This document shows positions 36,404 to 49,065 of a stretch of DNA of 64,000 bases, piece by piece. The position numbers were made by a program, and so were the translations under genes. The DNA comes from Larix kaempferi (taxonomy: Eukaryota > Streptophyta > Pinopsida > Pinales > Pinaceae): positions 1 through 64,000 of the forward strand of contig BSBM01001668.1 of the NCBI GenBank assembly GCA_027924585.1, read 5' to 3'. Numbering within the stretch: position 1 is the stretch's first letter; every line of letters starts with the position of its first letter. The notes below the pieces were generated by a model. The model did not search any database. It saw only the letters and a program-made list of their open reading frames with translations, and had not been told where the DNA came from.

Positions 36404-38217
36404 GGCGTTGGTTAGATGTAATTAAATTATATACAAAATAACGACACTACAAGGTATAACTTCCAAAATATCGAGCCAATTGCTCGACACGAAGCAGCAT
36501 CGGTCTGATCACTAAGGACAGAACTGCAACAGCTACGGGAACAAATAACAAGTACCGGAACAAACAGCAGATAGAACTAAATTAAGGGGGTTGACGACCG
36601 GTATTTCTCTAAAGGAAACTACGCCACTACTAGATCGTGGTTCAACGACATAAACGTTCATGCAGAGAATATCACGAGGATGAGAGCAAAGTTTAGCAGA
36701 GCTGTCGAGTATGGAAACATTCAGGGTTGGAAAAAAATCAACCAATTCAATCTATGTTGTAGAGACTCAATGTCCAGACTACACGTTCCAATACAGTAGT
36801 TTTTAAGCTTGGGTGATCTTAGCACTAACTAACATAGTAGCATGAATTCCATGCAGAGTACTATTCCATCAAATTTATTAATAAACCAATCAATTATAGG
36901 TTAAGTCCTTAAGTATGGACATTCAACCAAAAAGGAATATTAATTATAACCCTATCGATTACAGGTGAATCATAAGTTAGGTGAAGGTCGATTCGCTGCA
37001 ACCTATGGATTTCAGGTGAAGGCATTAAACCTAAACATTCACCTCAAATATTATCTATAGACTGCTCTATTGTCGGTGGTCAATTTAATACCACACCATA
37101 CTTATATTCAACTGTGATAGTTCATGCCCAAAGTGATTCTCAATAACATATATGAGATTACAATCTTTGACACCTCCACAATAGTGGGTAACCTTGTGTG
37201 AGGGACATGGTCTGGAAGGGACATAATTCGCCTTTCTTTGTACCCAAAGGTAACATATAATAAAAATAAAATCAAATGTTACTAGTCAAAATATTTCCTA
37301 CAGTTTCTACATATAAATAACCTCGAACTTGGTCAGGTCAAACACGTTACAGTGAGCACTAAGAGTTGTTATGAGACCACTTTCTCAACTCGATGATAGT
37401 ACCTAAGTGCAAGATAAAACCATAAGGGAAAGGATAATGGATGGGTTACTCCAAGAGGTAAAATAAACACAAATAAATTTGATTATTATTATTCAGTTAT
37501 CACACAACATTTAGTTTTCATTCGAAAATCAAACACGATAACAAATAAAAAAATAGTATGGTTGTGATCTTTTTTAAACCGACAACAGGTTGCTAAACAT
37601 AATCCATTACCCTTCTTCATAGGACTTTATATATACTAGCATTATACCAATTATTTACTTGAATATCACCAAAACTGAGTGCATCTCATATATATAAAAG
37701 AAATATACACAATAATTATAATGGCATGATGGAACTCCATGGGCCATCTGACTTAGACAACGAATAGAGATTGAAACTATGGCCATACATACATATTCGG
37801 ATCTAAGATAAAAACAACACATACATGTAGTTGTGTGATTTGGAATAAAACAAGAAAGGGGAAAAACACTTGGAGCTCCCCCCTTGTTGTACCATCTCAA
37901 TCAAATCTCAAGCAAATATATTGATCCCTATAATTTTGGATTTTGTTGGTTTGTTGAGCTTTTGACTTGGATTTGATTGATACCAAATAACTTTCTTTCT
38001 ATCCACTTGTTCATTGTCTTGTGATGGTGTCCCCCCTTTCAACTAGTTGCTCCAAGTGTCTATTGTTATTAATAATAAAATAATATTTCTTGTTCATAAT
38101 ATTTACCCACATGAGTGTGAGAGTTTTATAGCTCTTTTACAAAATAATAATTGTTTTGAGAATATTTCTCAAATAAAAACATTAAATCAAATAATTCAAA
38201 AGTATCGAGATGTTACA
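36404..38217 (-). repeat. E3: diverged LTR-like sequence
   Basis: On the minus strand TGTAACATCT starts at 38217, directly after a purine-rich GGGGGAATAAA, and the first several hundred bases resemble the E4 LTR (compare 37640-38210 with 44280-44640). The other end was not found; E1 may have inserted inside this LTR. No genes. Confidence 0.45.
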
Positions 38218-38577
38218 TTTATTCCCCCATTATTTTTAACACCATCCTCGATGTTCATTATTCAAAGTCTTATTGCTCATGCTAGAACATGGAAGGATAT
38301 GTTGCTTGCATATGATCCTCCATTTCCCATGTTTCCTCCTTGGGGATGAAGTGCTTCCATTGCACTTTTATTTGAGTGATGTTTTAGTTCGCAGCATAAG
38401 CTCCTTCTTGTCTAGGATATGAAAAAGGCTTTGTTTGGAACTATCCATGAGGTTCTACCTGAATCACACCCTAATCGATGATATGAGTAGCATCATGTAT
38501 ATATATTTTCAATAACGAAACACGGAAAACATTATGAACTTTTATAGAAGGAGGAAGTGCAAGCTGATAGGATACCT
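38218..38577 (-). pseudogene. E3: chromovirus integrase C-terminus and chromodomain
   Basis: Frames on the minus strand read YQLALPPSIKVHNVFRVSLL, then KIYIHDATHIID, a stop, and VQWKHFIPKEETWEMEDHMQ with ATYPS after it. The first is the conserved integrase tail; the second is a chromodomain (W-K-x-F...T-W-E...YP). In the family the chromodomain steers integration to heterochromatin. Stops and shifts make it dead. Recognisable pol ends at about 38577; upstream pol is lost or too decayed. Confidence 0.75.
38238..38255 (-). promoter_or_regulatory. Pre-PPT hairpin, E3
   Basis: The minus strand reads AACATCGAGGATGGTGTT. It pairs over 7 positions when two G-U wobbles are allowed, has an AGGA loop, and lies 20 nt before the LTR. 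Confidence 0.55.
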
Positions 38578-40340
38578 GGGCATTTCATATCAGAAAATAT
38601 GTAGTTTAATTCCAATAAACTTATCATGGAAATTTTTTAGACTCTTTACCTTATAACATTTGAAAACTACTTGGTTAATTGAATGTTAAATACTTGATCC
38701 TTGACCACAATGTAACCATCATCAACCTAGTCAATCATATAAGATCATGGACCAAGTAATCATATTTATTCATCTAAAAATTAAGGATTATAGTATTTCC
38801 AACTTCATTAACCTAGTTATTGTCTTAAACACTTCAAGCTTAAGGGTATGGCTACTATATTAGTCCTTAGAAATTTAAAACAATTCCTTCCTTATTCAAT
38901 ATGATACTTACATTAATGCACTAATAATTGAAAGTAGTATATCTTCCATATAGATCCACATAAACATGCATTGATTTCTTAAATTACATCCAACATTGCT
39001 TAGTAGGCTAATAATCCCTTAAGAAATATAATAAGTTTGCTTTTCCACATTTTTGAGAAAGAAATAAACAAGCTCAAATTAACTCCCTTTTAATATTGCC
39101 AATAAGTACCAACTTTATAAAGCTCAAGGGAAAATTATGGGTTATGCAAATTCTTCTAATAGGGTAATATTAACCACATAATGAATAATTATTCCAGATA
39201 ATTCCTCTTTCCTAAATGTACAAATGATATTAAGATCTCATTTATTTTTCCACAATAACCTTCAAAACAATAATCTGTGGTCAAGACTACATAAATCATA
39301 AAAAGGACTATTTTTTTAATTAAAATCACCATCTTAAACAATATAATGAATACATCCAAATGGTTGAACATATTTCGTTATCTCCATAATCAAGAGTGGA
39401 ATCTTACAAAACTCTATATAACTTAAGTTATTAAAGAGGTACTTATTTGATTTTTGAAGACCTTTGCGAGTAAAGATGTGACTGCAACTTTTAGATCTTT
39501 ATCTTCCACTTTTAATCATCTTTGATCCTCTACACTTCCTGCATGTTGTTATTATTCCTCTTCCTTTCATAACCTGCACTTTACACAACCCATACAAGGT
39601 CTTCCAAAATTTCCTTCCATAACATGATTTTTTCAAATTCAATAAGAACGTAAGTAATAATTTCTTTTGCAAGATATTGTTGTTGTTGTTCATGGAAACT
39701 CTTCAATTTTTTTTCATCGGCACTTGTGCTCTTATCACCATAATACAACATAAGACATATACATACATGTGTATGATCATTTTTCAATATTAATAACAAA
39801 AGGAATGCATAGGTAAAACAACAATTTAATTATTTTCTGGAGGACCATCCTTCATTTTCACTCTCAGATGATAATCCTCTTAGCCATTCCTTAACTTGCT
39901 ATAGTTATATCCTTCATTTATAGGTTAGTAGCATTATATCAGATATTTTCGGTCAACCAACCCCAAAACTTGACACTCACCCTCATCATTGGTTGAATTT
40001 CGCATTACTTACGGTAATATTTGCATACATTATACTTAAACATTAGGGAATCTAATGACCAATTTACTTGGTAGCATTTACCCCTATGTCCCATTATTAT
40101 ACCATGGGGATGAAAGACTTCAACAACTCTTTGTTGAACACATAACTCTCCCTTGAGAACTATCAGCAAATTAAAAGTATTCTTATAGGCTTTGAGCTTT
40201 TAAGATTACTCATCTTTTGATTGCTAGTCAAAAGTTTTCATCCTCAAAAACATCAAACAATGTCCTATTCCCTTGATGTTATTTTTAATTTGGTTTTCCT
40301 AGTTCTTTCCATTTATGATCACCTTCCCTCTCTCTTTTCC
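38578..40340. other. AT-rich DNA, probably decayed element interior
   Basis: About 1.8 kb with no recognisable frame. It lies between E3 pol and the hairpin array. Poly-T/A runs only. Confidence 0.4.
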
Positions 40341-40560
40341 ACTCAAGCTCACTTGTTTGACTCCAGGAATTTACTTTCTTTTCCACTCAAGATCTCTTGT
40401 ATGAGTCTGGGAAATTAATTTATTTTCCACTCAAGCTCTCTTTCTTGAGCCCAGGAAAATACTTTCTTTTACACTCAATTTCTCTTTCTTGAGTCCAGGA
40501 AATTACTTTCTTTTTCACTCAAGCTCCCTTACTTGAGTCCAGGAAAATTACTTTAGCGTG
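40341..40560 (-). repeat. Five-copy 44-bp hairpin array
   Basis: ACTCAAG (or ACTCAAT) starts at 40341, 40385, 40429, 40473 and 40517, an exact 44-bp step. Each unit holds CTCAAG, about 10 nt, then CTTGAG or a variant, and a shared CCAGGAAAWTACTTTCTTTT tail. Each copy can form a short stem-loop. Reverse-complemented units match the two repeats in the E1 interior (26438-26510). Confidence 0.85.
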
Positions 40561-41440
40561 TTGGGACCGAATAATCAATTTTTCCACTTGGTGTTTTTCC
40601 ATCTCTATATTGTCTTTCCCCATTCATGTATCAATAAAAATGACCATATTATTTAGTATTTACTGTCAATCACAACAATAAACTACTTGCAACACATAAA
40701 CTTGGTTCTCATCATGGCTCCATTATTTATTGCCATCACCAAGTCTTTTGAATTTGTTACAACTTCATAGATAGTTAGTCGCAACATCATAGTGTTATCA
40801 TATAAACAATAAGTCTACTTACTGACTAAATCAACTTTGGATCAAATTTGGATCAACTATATACCATTAATTATTGCATTTCATATTCTTTGGTATTTAA
40901 TCATATCATCACTTATATATTCATTCTTAAACTTTGATCATAATCCAAATATTTGTAATATTGATATTTCTAATCATCATGTTCCTTACATATCCTATAA
41001 TGAATTAATATCCCTTCAACTTATTTTCCACATTGAAATTCAAGGAGAGACTTCTTTCACAATAAAACATTAAAGATATTTGGAATTTTAACCACAAATC
41101 CTATTAATCAAAGTTCAAGGTATGTTAATATCTCTAGTAAATATATATCACTATATTAACACAATTCTTCCATGTTAATGTATAAACATGCATCAAAATT
41201 GCATTTCTTTAGTGAGACACAATTTCCCTTTAATAGGACACCTCATTTGTCAAGGAATATCATTATTGGTTATTGTGGACCACAAGATATAGGTCATATA
41301 ACTAATGAAGAATTTTAGGATCATCATTTATATCAAAAATCATCTTTTTCACCAATCATATAGTTTTACACAATTTATTGTGGGTGTAACATCTACATCC
41401 TTCTTCTAAGGGTTTTCCTTGCATTAGTTTATTTGGTATC
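40561..41440. other. AT-rich intergenic DNA
   Basis: No gene or RNA recognised. A 78-codon + frame (40837-41073) has no domain and AT-driven composition. Confidence 0.45.
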
Positions 41441-41576
41441 TGTAACAACCCCAATTTATACCCAAAAATTTGGAAAATCTAAAATTTCTATTACACTTAA
41501 TAAGAGTAACATATTTCAAATTTCTTTGGTACTAAAAGAAAAAACTTATCATTCCCAAATGAATTCAATGTTTGTT

Positions 41577-41612
<36 letters not shown>

Positions 41613-44600
41613 CAATTTTCCTAAACCTCAAAGTACAACATCATTTATGGGTTTCATGAAACTATCATCACTTCTATACTTTATAAATTAGGATTGAGGT
41701 CCACATAGAGTACAATAGTTTCATTTAATCCTACATGATTTTTCTTTCTATAATCATTAAGGCGTAAGGTCACTATTTTAATTCTTTTCTTTCTCTTATA
41801 TGGCCAATGCATTTGTAAAATCCTATATACAACATGGGATCAGAGTCATGGGGATTCTTAATTATATGAACACATCCCTTTATCCTTAAATTTACAACTT
41901 AAAAAATGTATCATAAAAATGCTATTATATGTAATTACTATAATTGACAATTATTCTCTTACTATAACAAAAAAAAATCAAACTTCTATATGTACATGTT
42001 CTATTAAAGACATATGTAAAATTGTTGTCTAAGTCCTAGTCATATGTAAACTTAAGAGTCACAAACCCAAATTAAAACATTTTCCCATAAGATGTTTAAT
42101 ATACCATTATATTTACACATCTCATTCCATATCCCTGGAAATTATCAATGCATATAATTGATAATAGAACACAAACACATAAGCACTGACCCAAAAAGGC
42201 TTATTTCTATATCCAAGTCCGAGATCGAGGTTTATAATTATGTAATCATCTTTATATAATTATTCTAACATAAACCTCCAATCTTTCATGCAATTTTCAA
42301 TCTCTCATTTGGTTTAACCACCTTCAGAGACTTATGAAGGACTAGCTTAAATGCCAAGCGAATTAATATATTAACCTTCATGCCGATGACCCAAATTATT
42401 TCAAGCCATAACTTATCGAGTCTACCACTCGACCAACAAAACATGACACTCAAGTTATTATTCACATATCTTATACTTAAGTCTGATATCGAAATCATAG
42501 AAATTTATAGGAATACATATCTTTAAGTAACTTAATTAAATAGGTCTTCCTTGGAGTCAGTTAAGTCATTCTAACTCACATCACCAGCTTTAAAACCATT
42601 AAAAAAACTCAGATACCCGTCTAGTTGGATGCCACCAGAGGGAGCATTTAACATAAAAACAAAAATGAGAAAAAAGAAATGTAGTAGCAAACAACCATAG
42701 GAACCGACAGCTAATACAACTTAGAGTTCATGGGACTACAAAAAAACCAATCAAGCATTTAAAATCCCAAACTAAGAACGGGGTGGCATATTCGTTGGAG
42801 CTACTAAGGATGGAAACATTGCAAATATAATCAAGAAAACATGATCTACGCATACTTTAGTTTAACAACAAACAGTCAAATAAAAGAAAAGGAAATACAT
42901 AACAACATCACACGCACTTTTATATGCCATCTGCCTGTCATGTTAAACATTACAAACAAGAAGGAGACAACCTAATAGTTTAATATTCGAATCATACTTT
43001 ACACAATCCTTAACTAATAGTTTTAACTTACATTCCATGAAGAAAAGTTTGCGGGAAAGACAAACTGAGATCTCTATGAATCTCTGCTACATGAAGTAAA
43101 TAAAAGGTTTCATGCAAAGATATTTAAATTGATATTAAAATAGTAAACTTATTAACTATCCTAGTTTGTATGACATTCATATATTTTCATGCCAATCGGA
43201 ACCAAAAATATACTCTAAGTCTTGACTAAAGAACTCTGATTAAATAAGAGGTCATATAATAATAGTTTTATTCAATTCGATTCCATAAAAAAATAGTCCA
43301 ATCTCTGAAAGCCATAAATTATATATATAAATATAGTCATTAAAAGTATGTAATTAAATTCGCAGAAAACTTGGATTGAATCAAATTTACTTTAAACATG
43401 TATTAAAAAAAAGAGATATCAGCTTTGTCATCTTGCCTGAGATCGATGAATACACACCAGATATTTAATAATAGTAATAATAAAAACATTGAATGATAAA
43501 ATCATCTCTCTGTAAGATATACAGAGATCTGAGTCAAGGTTACTCTGTGTTTAAATTATATGCATACACAATCTCAGAGGGTCCTGCGATGTATACCCTG
43601 ACAGAGTCATATTCTTATAAAGTAGGAAAATACCTGTAACAAAAATATTTATATACTGGTACATAAAAAAACTCTTACTAATTTGAAATAAATTCTATGC
43701 AAAGTTCATTTCATCATATAACAGAGTTCAATATTTAAATAAATTTTCGTTCCATCTATATAGTAAACATAGCCATTGATTTAGTATACACTCAGACTTT
43801 ACCAAAGATGTAAAGCTCATCGAAAGAATACTTAATGCTTTAATTTACATAGGATAGGAAATACAACAACATTATTTTATTTACCATGAAATTACAAACA
43901 ATAGAACCAAATTTATATCATCGTGGCTTATCATAAATAAAATCATCAACCAAATATCATAAAATAGTTTCATGCCATAGATATTTTTCATCCTTCTTTA
44001 TAATCACAAGGTACTTACTTGAAAGTGGATAATGAGGAGAAAGTGCTTGGAGAATTAGTTCCTCCCAACCATAGGAGGAAGGAAACCTCGCTAGTACACT
44101 CCACCCCCGATCTAGATCACCACCATGCACACCAGAATAACAAGAAAATATTACCTGCAACACTCTCTCCTAGAATCTGTAACAAGCTAGTGATAGACTT
44201 ATTAAAGAGAGAAATACTCAACATATTCACACTAGAACAATTTGTCCATGCACCACATAGTGTCCTATGTTATCTCAGTGCACCAATATATAGCTTTTTC
44301 CTAGGTCTTGTCCCATCCCAATCAAATCTCAATCAATCCTTCAATCCCTGTGATTTAGTATCTTATATGCTAGTTGATCTTTTTAGATTGGATTTGATTG
44401 GTAAAATATCCCTTGCTTGCTTTACACATGTTCGGTGTCTCATGGTGGTGTCCCATCATTTAATTGAATTCTCTAGGTATATTTTTCTTTTATTAATAAT
44501 GAAATAATAATTTGATGTGCAGAGTGTCACTCACACCTCTTGTGAGTATTTTTGAGTTTTTAAATAACTCTTACAAAAAAATTATTTTTGAAATATTTTC

Positions 44601-44648
44601 ACAAACATTAAATAAAAAATAAAATAATAATTTCTTGGGGATATCACA
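41441..44648 (-). repeat. E4: candidate 3' LTR
   Basis: On the minus strand the right end TGTGATATCCCC (44648) follows pol and a purine tract GGGTGGGGAA. A matching terminus GGGGTTGTTACA ends at 41441, giving a 3208 bp LTR with TG..CA ends. The E4 right end is sure; the left end is inferred from its similarity to other LTR ends, and no target duplication can be checked because the partner end is lost. It contains a (TA)n run at 41579-41610 and no gene. Confidence 0.5.
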
Positions 44649-45085
44649 TTCCCCACCCCTTATTCTTAACACCTTCCTCGATGTTATTTTATTCAAATAT
44701 CTCTTGCTTATTCTCGAATATGGAAGGATATGCCTCTCACATTTTATTCTCCATTTCCCATGTTGCCTCTTCAGGGCCAAAGTGATTCCATTGTAGTTTT
44801 TATTTGAACGATGGCTTGATTTTGTAGCATACTTTCCTTCATGTATAGGATGCACAAAGCTTCAGTTGGGAACTCACCCTCAGGTTCTACCTGAATGATA
44901 TTTCAATCAATTCCATGAGTGGCATTATGTACATATATTTTTAATAATGAAAAATGAAATACATTGTGTACTTTTATAGTAGGGGGAAGTGCAAGCTGAT
45001 AGGCTATCGACTCTATCTTAAATAACACTTTAAAAGGTACGCAATACCTAGGTGCCATATTGGAACACCTTCCCAAGATCAAGGT
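44649..45085 (-). pseudogene. E4: integrase C-terminus and chromodomain
   Basis: The minus strand encodes PRYCVPFKVLFKIESIAYQL, then ALPPTIKVHNVFHFSLLKIY, then IIQVEPEGEFPT and a frameshifted chromodomain remnant ending near the LTR. This is the tail of chromovirus pol. It continues across the solo LTR into 46913-48845: once the solo LTR is removed, the integrase linker (KPKKST) joins the PRY segment. Shifts and stops make it non-functional. Confidence 0.75.
44668..44685 (-). promoter_or_regulatory. Pre-PPT hairpin, E4
   Basis: The minus strand reads AACATCGAGGAAGGTGTT. It pairs at six of seven positions (one wobble, one mismatch next to the AGGA loop) and lies 19 nt before the LTR. Confidence 0.5.
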
Positions 45086-46912
45086 TGTAATATCCATGAT
45101 ATGATTATACAAGATATTATCTCAATTTCAAAATTTAAAACATAAAGAATATAACCAAAACTAGTTATCAAAACTAGTTAAGAAAGAACTAGTATTAGTC
45201 ACTATTAATCCCACCCGAATTTATAGATATGAACTCTGATGGATCTGTAAAATGTGTTGGGAAATGTGCAACAGAAAAAACATCATATTTAGGGTGAACT
45301 TCCGAGTCCTATGAAAAAAGTACTTGGGCCATTTACGTTTCAACAGCCGCTGCTACTGAGGTCTACTCCGAGGTTTCCTGGACACACCAACATATGCATA
45401 ATAGACACATTTTCTTTCACATGAAGGTAAGAAAATGATGGATATTAGGAATGAAACCTCTAATAAGGAAATTAAAAATCTTTTTTTAGAGTTTGGGTGG
45501 TTTTAGATGAGTTTGGAGGCAAAAGGAGAAATGGTGCTTTATTGGACTACTCAGCTAGTAATCTTCCAGGCTCTCCCAAATGGGATGAGAGGGATACAAA
45601 TCCTTAGGGAAAGTATTAGAGTTTCAACATCATAGTCTTAAGAATATAATATGACTTATATAACGTAAATTATTACTCAAAAATATTTTTATAGCTATTA
45701 CTATAAAACTAGTCAGAAAACAATGCCTAAAGAATTAGTCTCGACAAATTTGCATACAAACAGCCTATAAGGATTTCTAATTCTTCTTCTGAAATGAAAT
45801 ATGACTTTGGACTAAACATATGAACTACATCAGACTGGAATCATGAATTTTGAGCAGCAATTTGATGGTATTTTACTTTCAGACTTCTCAAGGAGTCTCT
45901 ATTACATCAATTTCATACAATATGATACGTGGAAGAATTTAAGAAGGAGAGAAGAGTATATATATGAAATGGATATGCAATGAGTATGAATATAGAATAG
46001 TTGGATGCTCCTGAATGCATACCATTCCTCAAATACTACTCATAGGGGGAACATTCACCAACTGAAACGTTTCCTTTGAGTGGATCTCCTCCAAAATATC
46101 TCTCTGATTGAACTGTATCCCAAGATCTCTTCTTGATGGTTTGAATTCTTCACTGATGGGCTATCATTGGCATGTAGATCATAATTTTATAACTCCGGAT
46201 CAGACTATGAACAAACTGGAACACTCACACTGCATTGGGGCACATCTCCCAAGCTTGGCCGATGCACATCTCTCAACCTTAAGAAGTAAAATCTCTCAAA
46301 CAAAAAATGAATTAGCCAAAATATGTGAATGGTGTGCATTATCATATTTTTATAAGATTGGATAAATTCCTAGGAAACAAATTGGCATGTGTGAGAGGTG
46401 AGGACGCCTTCTTTGAGAGAATTGGCAACCTTTCTTTCCTTGTGCAACTTGCTTCTTTGTGCTTTCATATGCTTTTAGAAACTACTCCCTCCTTAGACTT
46501 TCTTGATGTTGCCTTCTTTTTCAACTAGATGCTTTTTTGCACTTTCCTTCTTTGTGATTTTTGCCTATTTTTTATTGCTTTTTCAAGTTTCCATATTTTT
46601 CTGTGGACACCTTTCTTTTAGTTGACTCCTTGTTGTTTCTATGTTTTCCAATTGAGTAGGTGAGGTCCACATTTTCCTCATGCGCCCTCCTATCCACATG
46701 AGAGTCGCAACTCATACCAAAATTAATTATTTATGAAAATAAACATAATTACAAAGTACTTTAGGCATTAAAATTATTAATTAACTAACTACTATATGCC
46801 TTCTTCCAAAATTAATTATTAAATGACCCATGGAACAAATGGGTTACGAGGGTGATCAAGGATCGCTAGGGTACATGAAACTCCATGGTGATGTAAAAAT
46901 GGGGATATGACA
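45086..46912. mobile_element. Solo LTR inserted in E4 pol
   Basis: 1827 bp starting TGTAATATCC and ending GGATATGACA, with a perfect 5-bp duplication AAGGT at 45081-45085 and 46913-46917. It splits the E4 integrase region, and the host sequence joins cleanly without it. A single LTR with intact target duplication is the usual product of recombination between the two LTRs of an inserted element. Two short + frames inside (46108-46365, 46325-46528) show no domain. Confidence 0.88.
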
Positions 46913-48845
46913 AAGGTACTCTTCTTTGGTTTTACCTTTAGATATACATGATGTCCAACATTGAACTCTCTTGGAGTTCTTTTAAAATTTGGATAACTCT
47001 TTTGTTGATCTTGGGAAACTTTTAAGTTTTGTTGCACTTCATTGACAATCTATTCCAACTCCTTCAACATGTTAGGTCCTACAACAATCCTATAAATAGG
47101 GTTATCCCAAGAAATAGGAGTGTGGCATTTTCGTCCACACAATACTTCAAATGGACTCATTTTTAGTGAAGCTTGATATCCATTATTATAAGCAAATTCT
47201 ACTAAATGAAAATAGTATTATCATTTACCTCGTTTATCCATTACATACATTCAAAACATATATTCTAACACTTGGTTGATTCTTTCATTTTGTCCATGTG
47301 TTGGAGGATGGTAAGCAGTACTGAAATTTAGTTGAGTATCTAGACCTTTAAACAAAGACTTCCAAAAATTACTCGTAAATTTTTCCATCTCTGTAAGATA
47401 TTACAACTTTCGGAACACCATGTAAACATAAAATTTATTTCATAAAAATATCATCTATGTTTATTGCTTTATAAGTAGATTTCAAAGGTATGAAACATGC
47501 AACTTTACTTAATTTATCAATAACTACCATTATTGAATCATATTTCTTATTTGTTTAAGATAACCCCATTATAAAGTCCATGCTTATTATCTCCCATTTC
47601 CATTCTGGAATAGGAAAGGGTTGAAGTAACCCGGTTGGATGTTGATGTTATGTTTTTACTTGCTGATATTGGATACATCTATCTAAGTAATTTGCAGCAT
47701 CATTCTTCATGTTAGGCCAATAATAACTTATTCTTAACTTTGTTATCATCTTTTGATATCCCAGATGTCTGGAAAAGGGTTTCTTATGTAACTCATTCAT
47801 GATTAGTTGCTTAACTTCTTCAGAATTTGGTATATATAATCGATTTTTATAGATTAACAAGTCTTCTGTGCTTATAGAATAAATTGTGGATTCACTTCCA
47901 TCAACATATTTTTCCAATTGTTCTTTAATTTTTAATTATTCTTCATCATTTTTTAGTTGTATCTTTGATCAAATATTCAAGATTTGACTTATAACTGCTA
48001 AAAGTAGCCGGACAATGTGGAATGACATTCCTACTTAAAGCATCTGCCACTTTATACTCTTTTCCTTTAATGTGTTTAATTTCAAAATCATACTCACTCA
48101 AGACGGCTAACCACCTTTTTTGGCAAGCGTTTAAAATTTGTTGATCAAATAATTATTTTAAACTTATGTTATCAAATATTAAAGTGGATTTTCTTCGTAT
48201 TAAGTAATGTCTCCACATTCTTAATGCATATATTATAGCAACCAATTCCAAGTCATGTGTTGCATAGTTACATTCATGTTCTTTAAGTTTTTTGATGCAT
48301 ATATTATTACATAATCCTCTTGTAGTAGCATGCCACCTAATCCCTCTAAGAATGCATCCGTACATTCAACAAAGTCCTTGTATGGATCCACTATTCTTAG
48401 AATAGGTGTGGTTGTCAACAAGTGTTTAAGATTTTTGAGGCTTTCTTACACTGATTAGACCATATAAATTTAGTTCCTTTATTTTGAAGTGAAGTTATTG
48501 GGTAACCAATTATGGAAAACCACTCTATGAACCTCCAATAGTAACCCATGATTCCCATAAACGATCGAATCCTAGTTACATCCTTACGAATTGGCCTATC
48601 AATGATTGCCTTGATTTTATCTGGGTCTACCAAAATGCCTTCCTTAGATATTACAGGACCTAGGTATTTAATTTTATCTTGAAAGAAATCACAGTTACTA
48701 AAATTTGAAAAAGTTTATGTTCTCTTAAGGTTTGTAATACTAACTTTAAATGTTCTTCATGCTCTTCTCCATTTTTAAAGTATATTAAGATGTCATCAGT
48801 ATATACTATTACAAACTTACCATGGGCTCGTAATCTGTTGGTGAA
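46913..48845 (-). pseudogene. E4: chromovirus pol (RT, RNase H, integrase)
   Basis: Decayed minus-strand pol in family order. Reverse transcriptase has [13 protein letters not shown] with [19 protein letters not shown] (48680-48840). The RT-RNase H connection has RSFMGIMGYYWRFIEWFS (48480-48600). RNase H has CTDAFLEGLGGML and IIYASKNLK (48240-48370). The integrase zinc domain has H-H then C-x2-C-like residues around HLGYQKMITKLRISYYWPNM (47650-47820), and the C-terminal linker has FKRTPREFNVGHHVYLKVKP (46915-47010). Stops and frameshifts separate each block. The N-terminal half (gag, protease, early RT) is missing beyond the copia junction near 48845. Confidence 0.85.
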
Positions 48846-48967
48846 AAACCAACCCATAACCAAGCTCATAACCCTCTATTGCGTGTGTCGGTATCATAAC
48901 TAGACATGGGGTACAACACGACTGAGCAACATCTCTGAATCAGGAAGATTAGGCACCACAACCAACA
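48846..48967 (-). repeat. E5 3' LTR remnant
   Basis: The minus strand starts TGTTGGTTGTGGTGCC at 48967 and matches the first 100 or so bases of the 5' LTR (57857-57742). It stops where E4 pol begins. Both sides share the word AAAACCAACCC, suggesting a microhomology deletion. Confidence 0.75.
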
Positions 48968-48978
48968 ATCTCCCACTT
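48968..48978 (-). other. E5 polypurine tract
   Basis: AAGTGGGAGAT on the minus strand abuts the 3' LTR start, typical of plant copia elements. Confidence 0.85.
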
Positions 48979-49065
48979 GGAGACTGGTCACAGCAACTCC
49001 ACTGATGTTGTACTTGCTGGACTATGCTCTGGACCTTGGAATTGGCAAATTTCTCATGTTCACCT

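Noticed and set aside
40341-40560. CRISPR-like regular array
   Set aside because: The 44-bp units are directly adjacent tandem repeats without unique spacers, in plant nuclear DNA.
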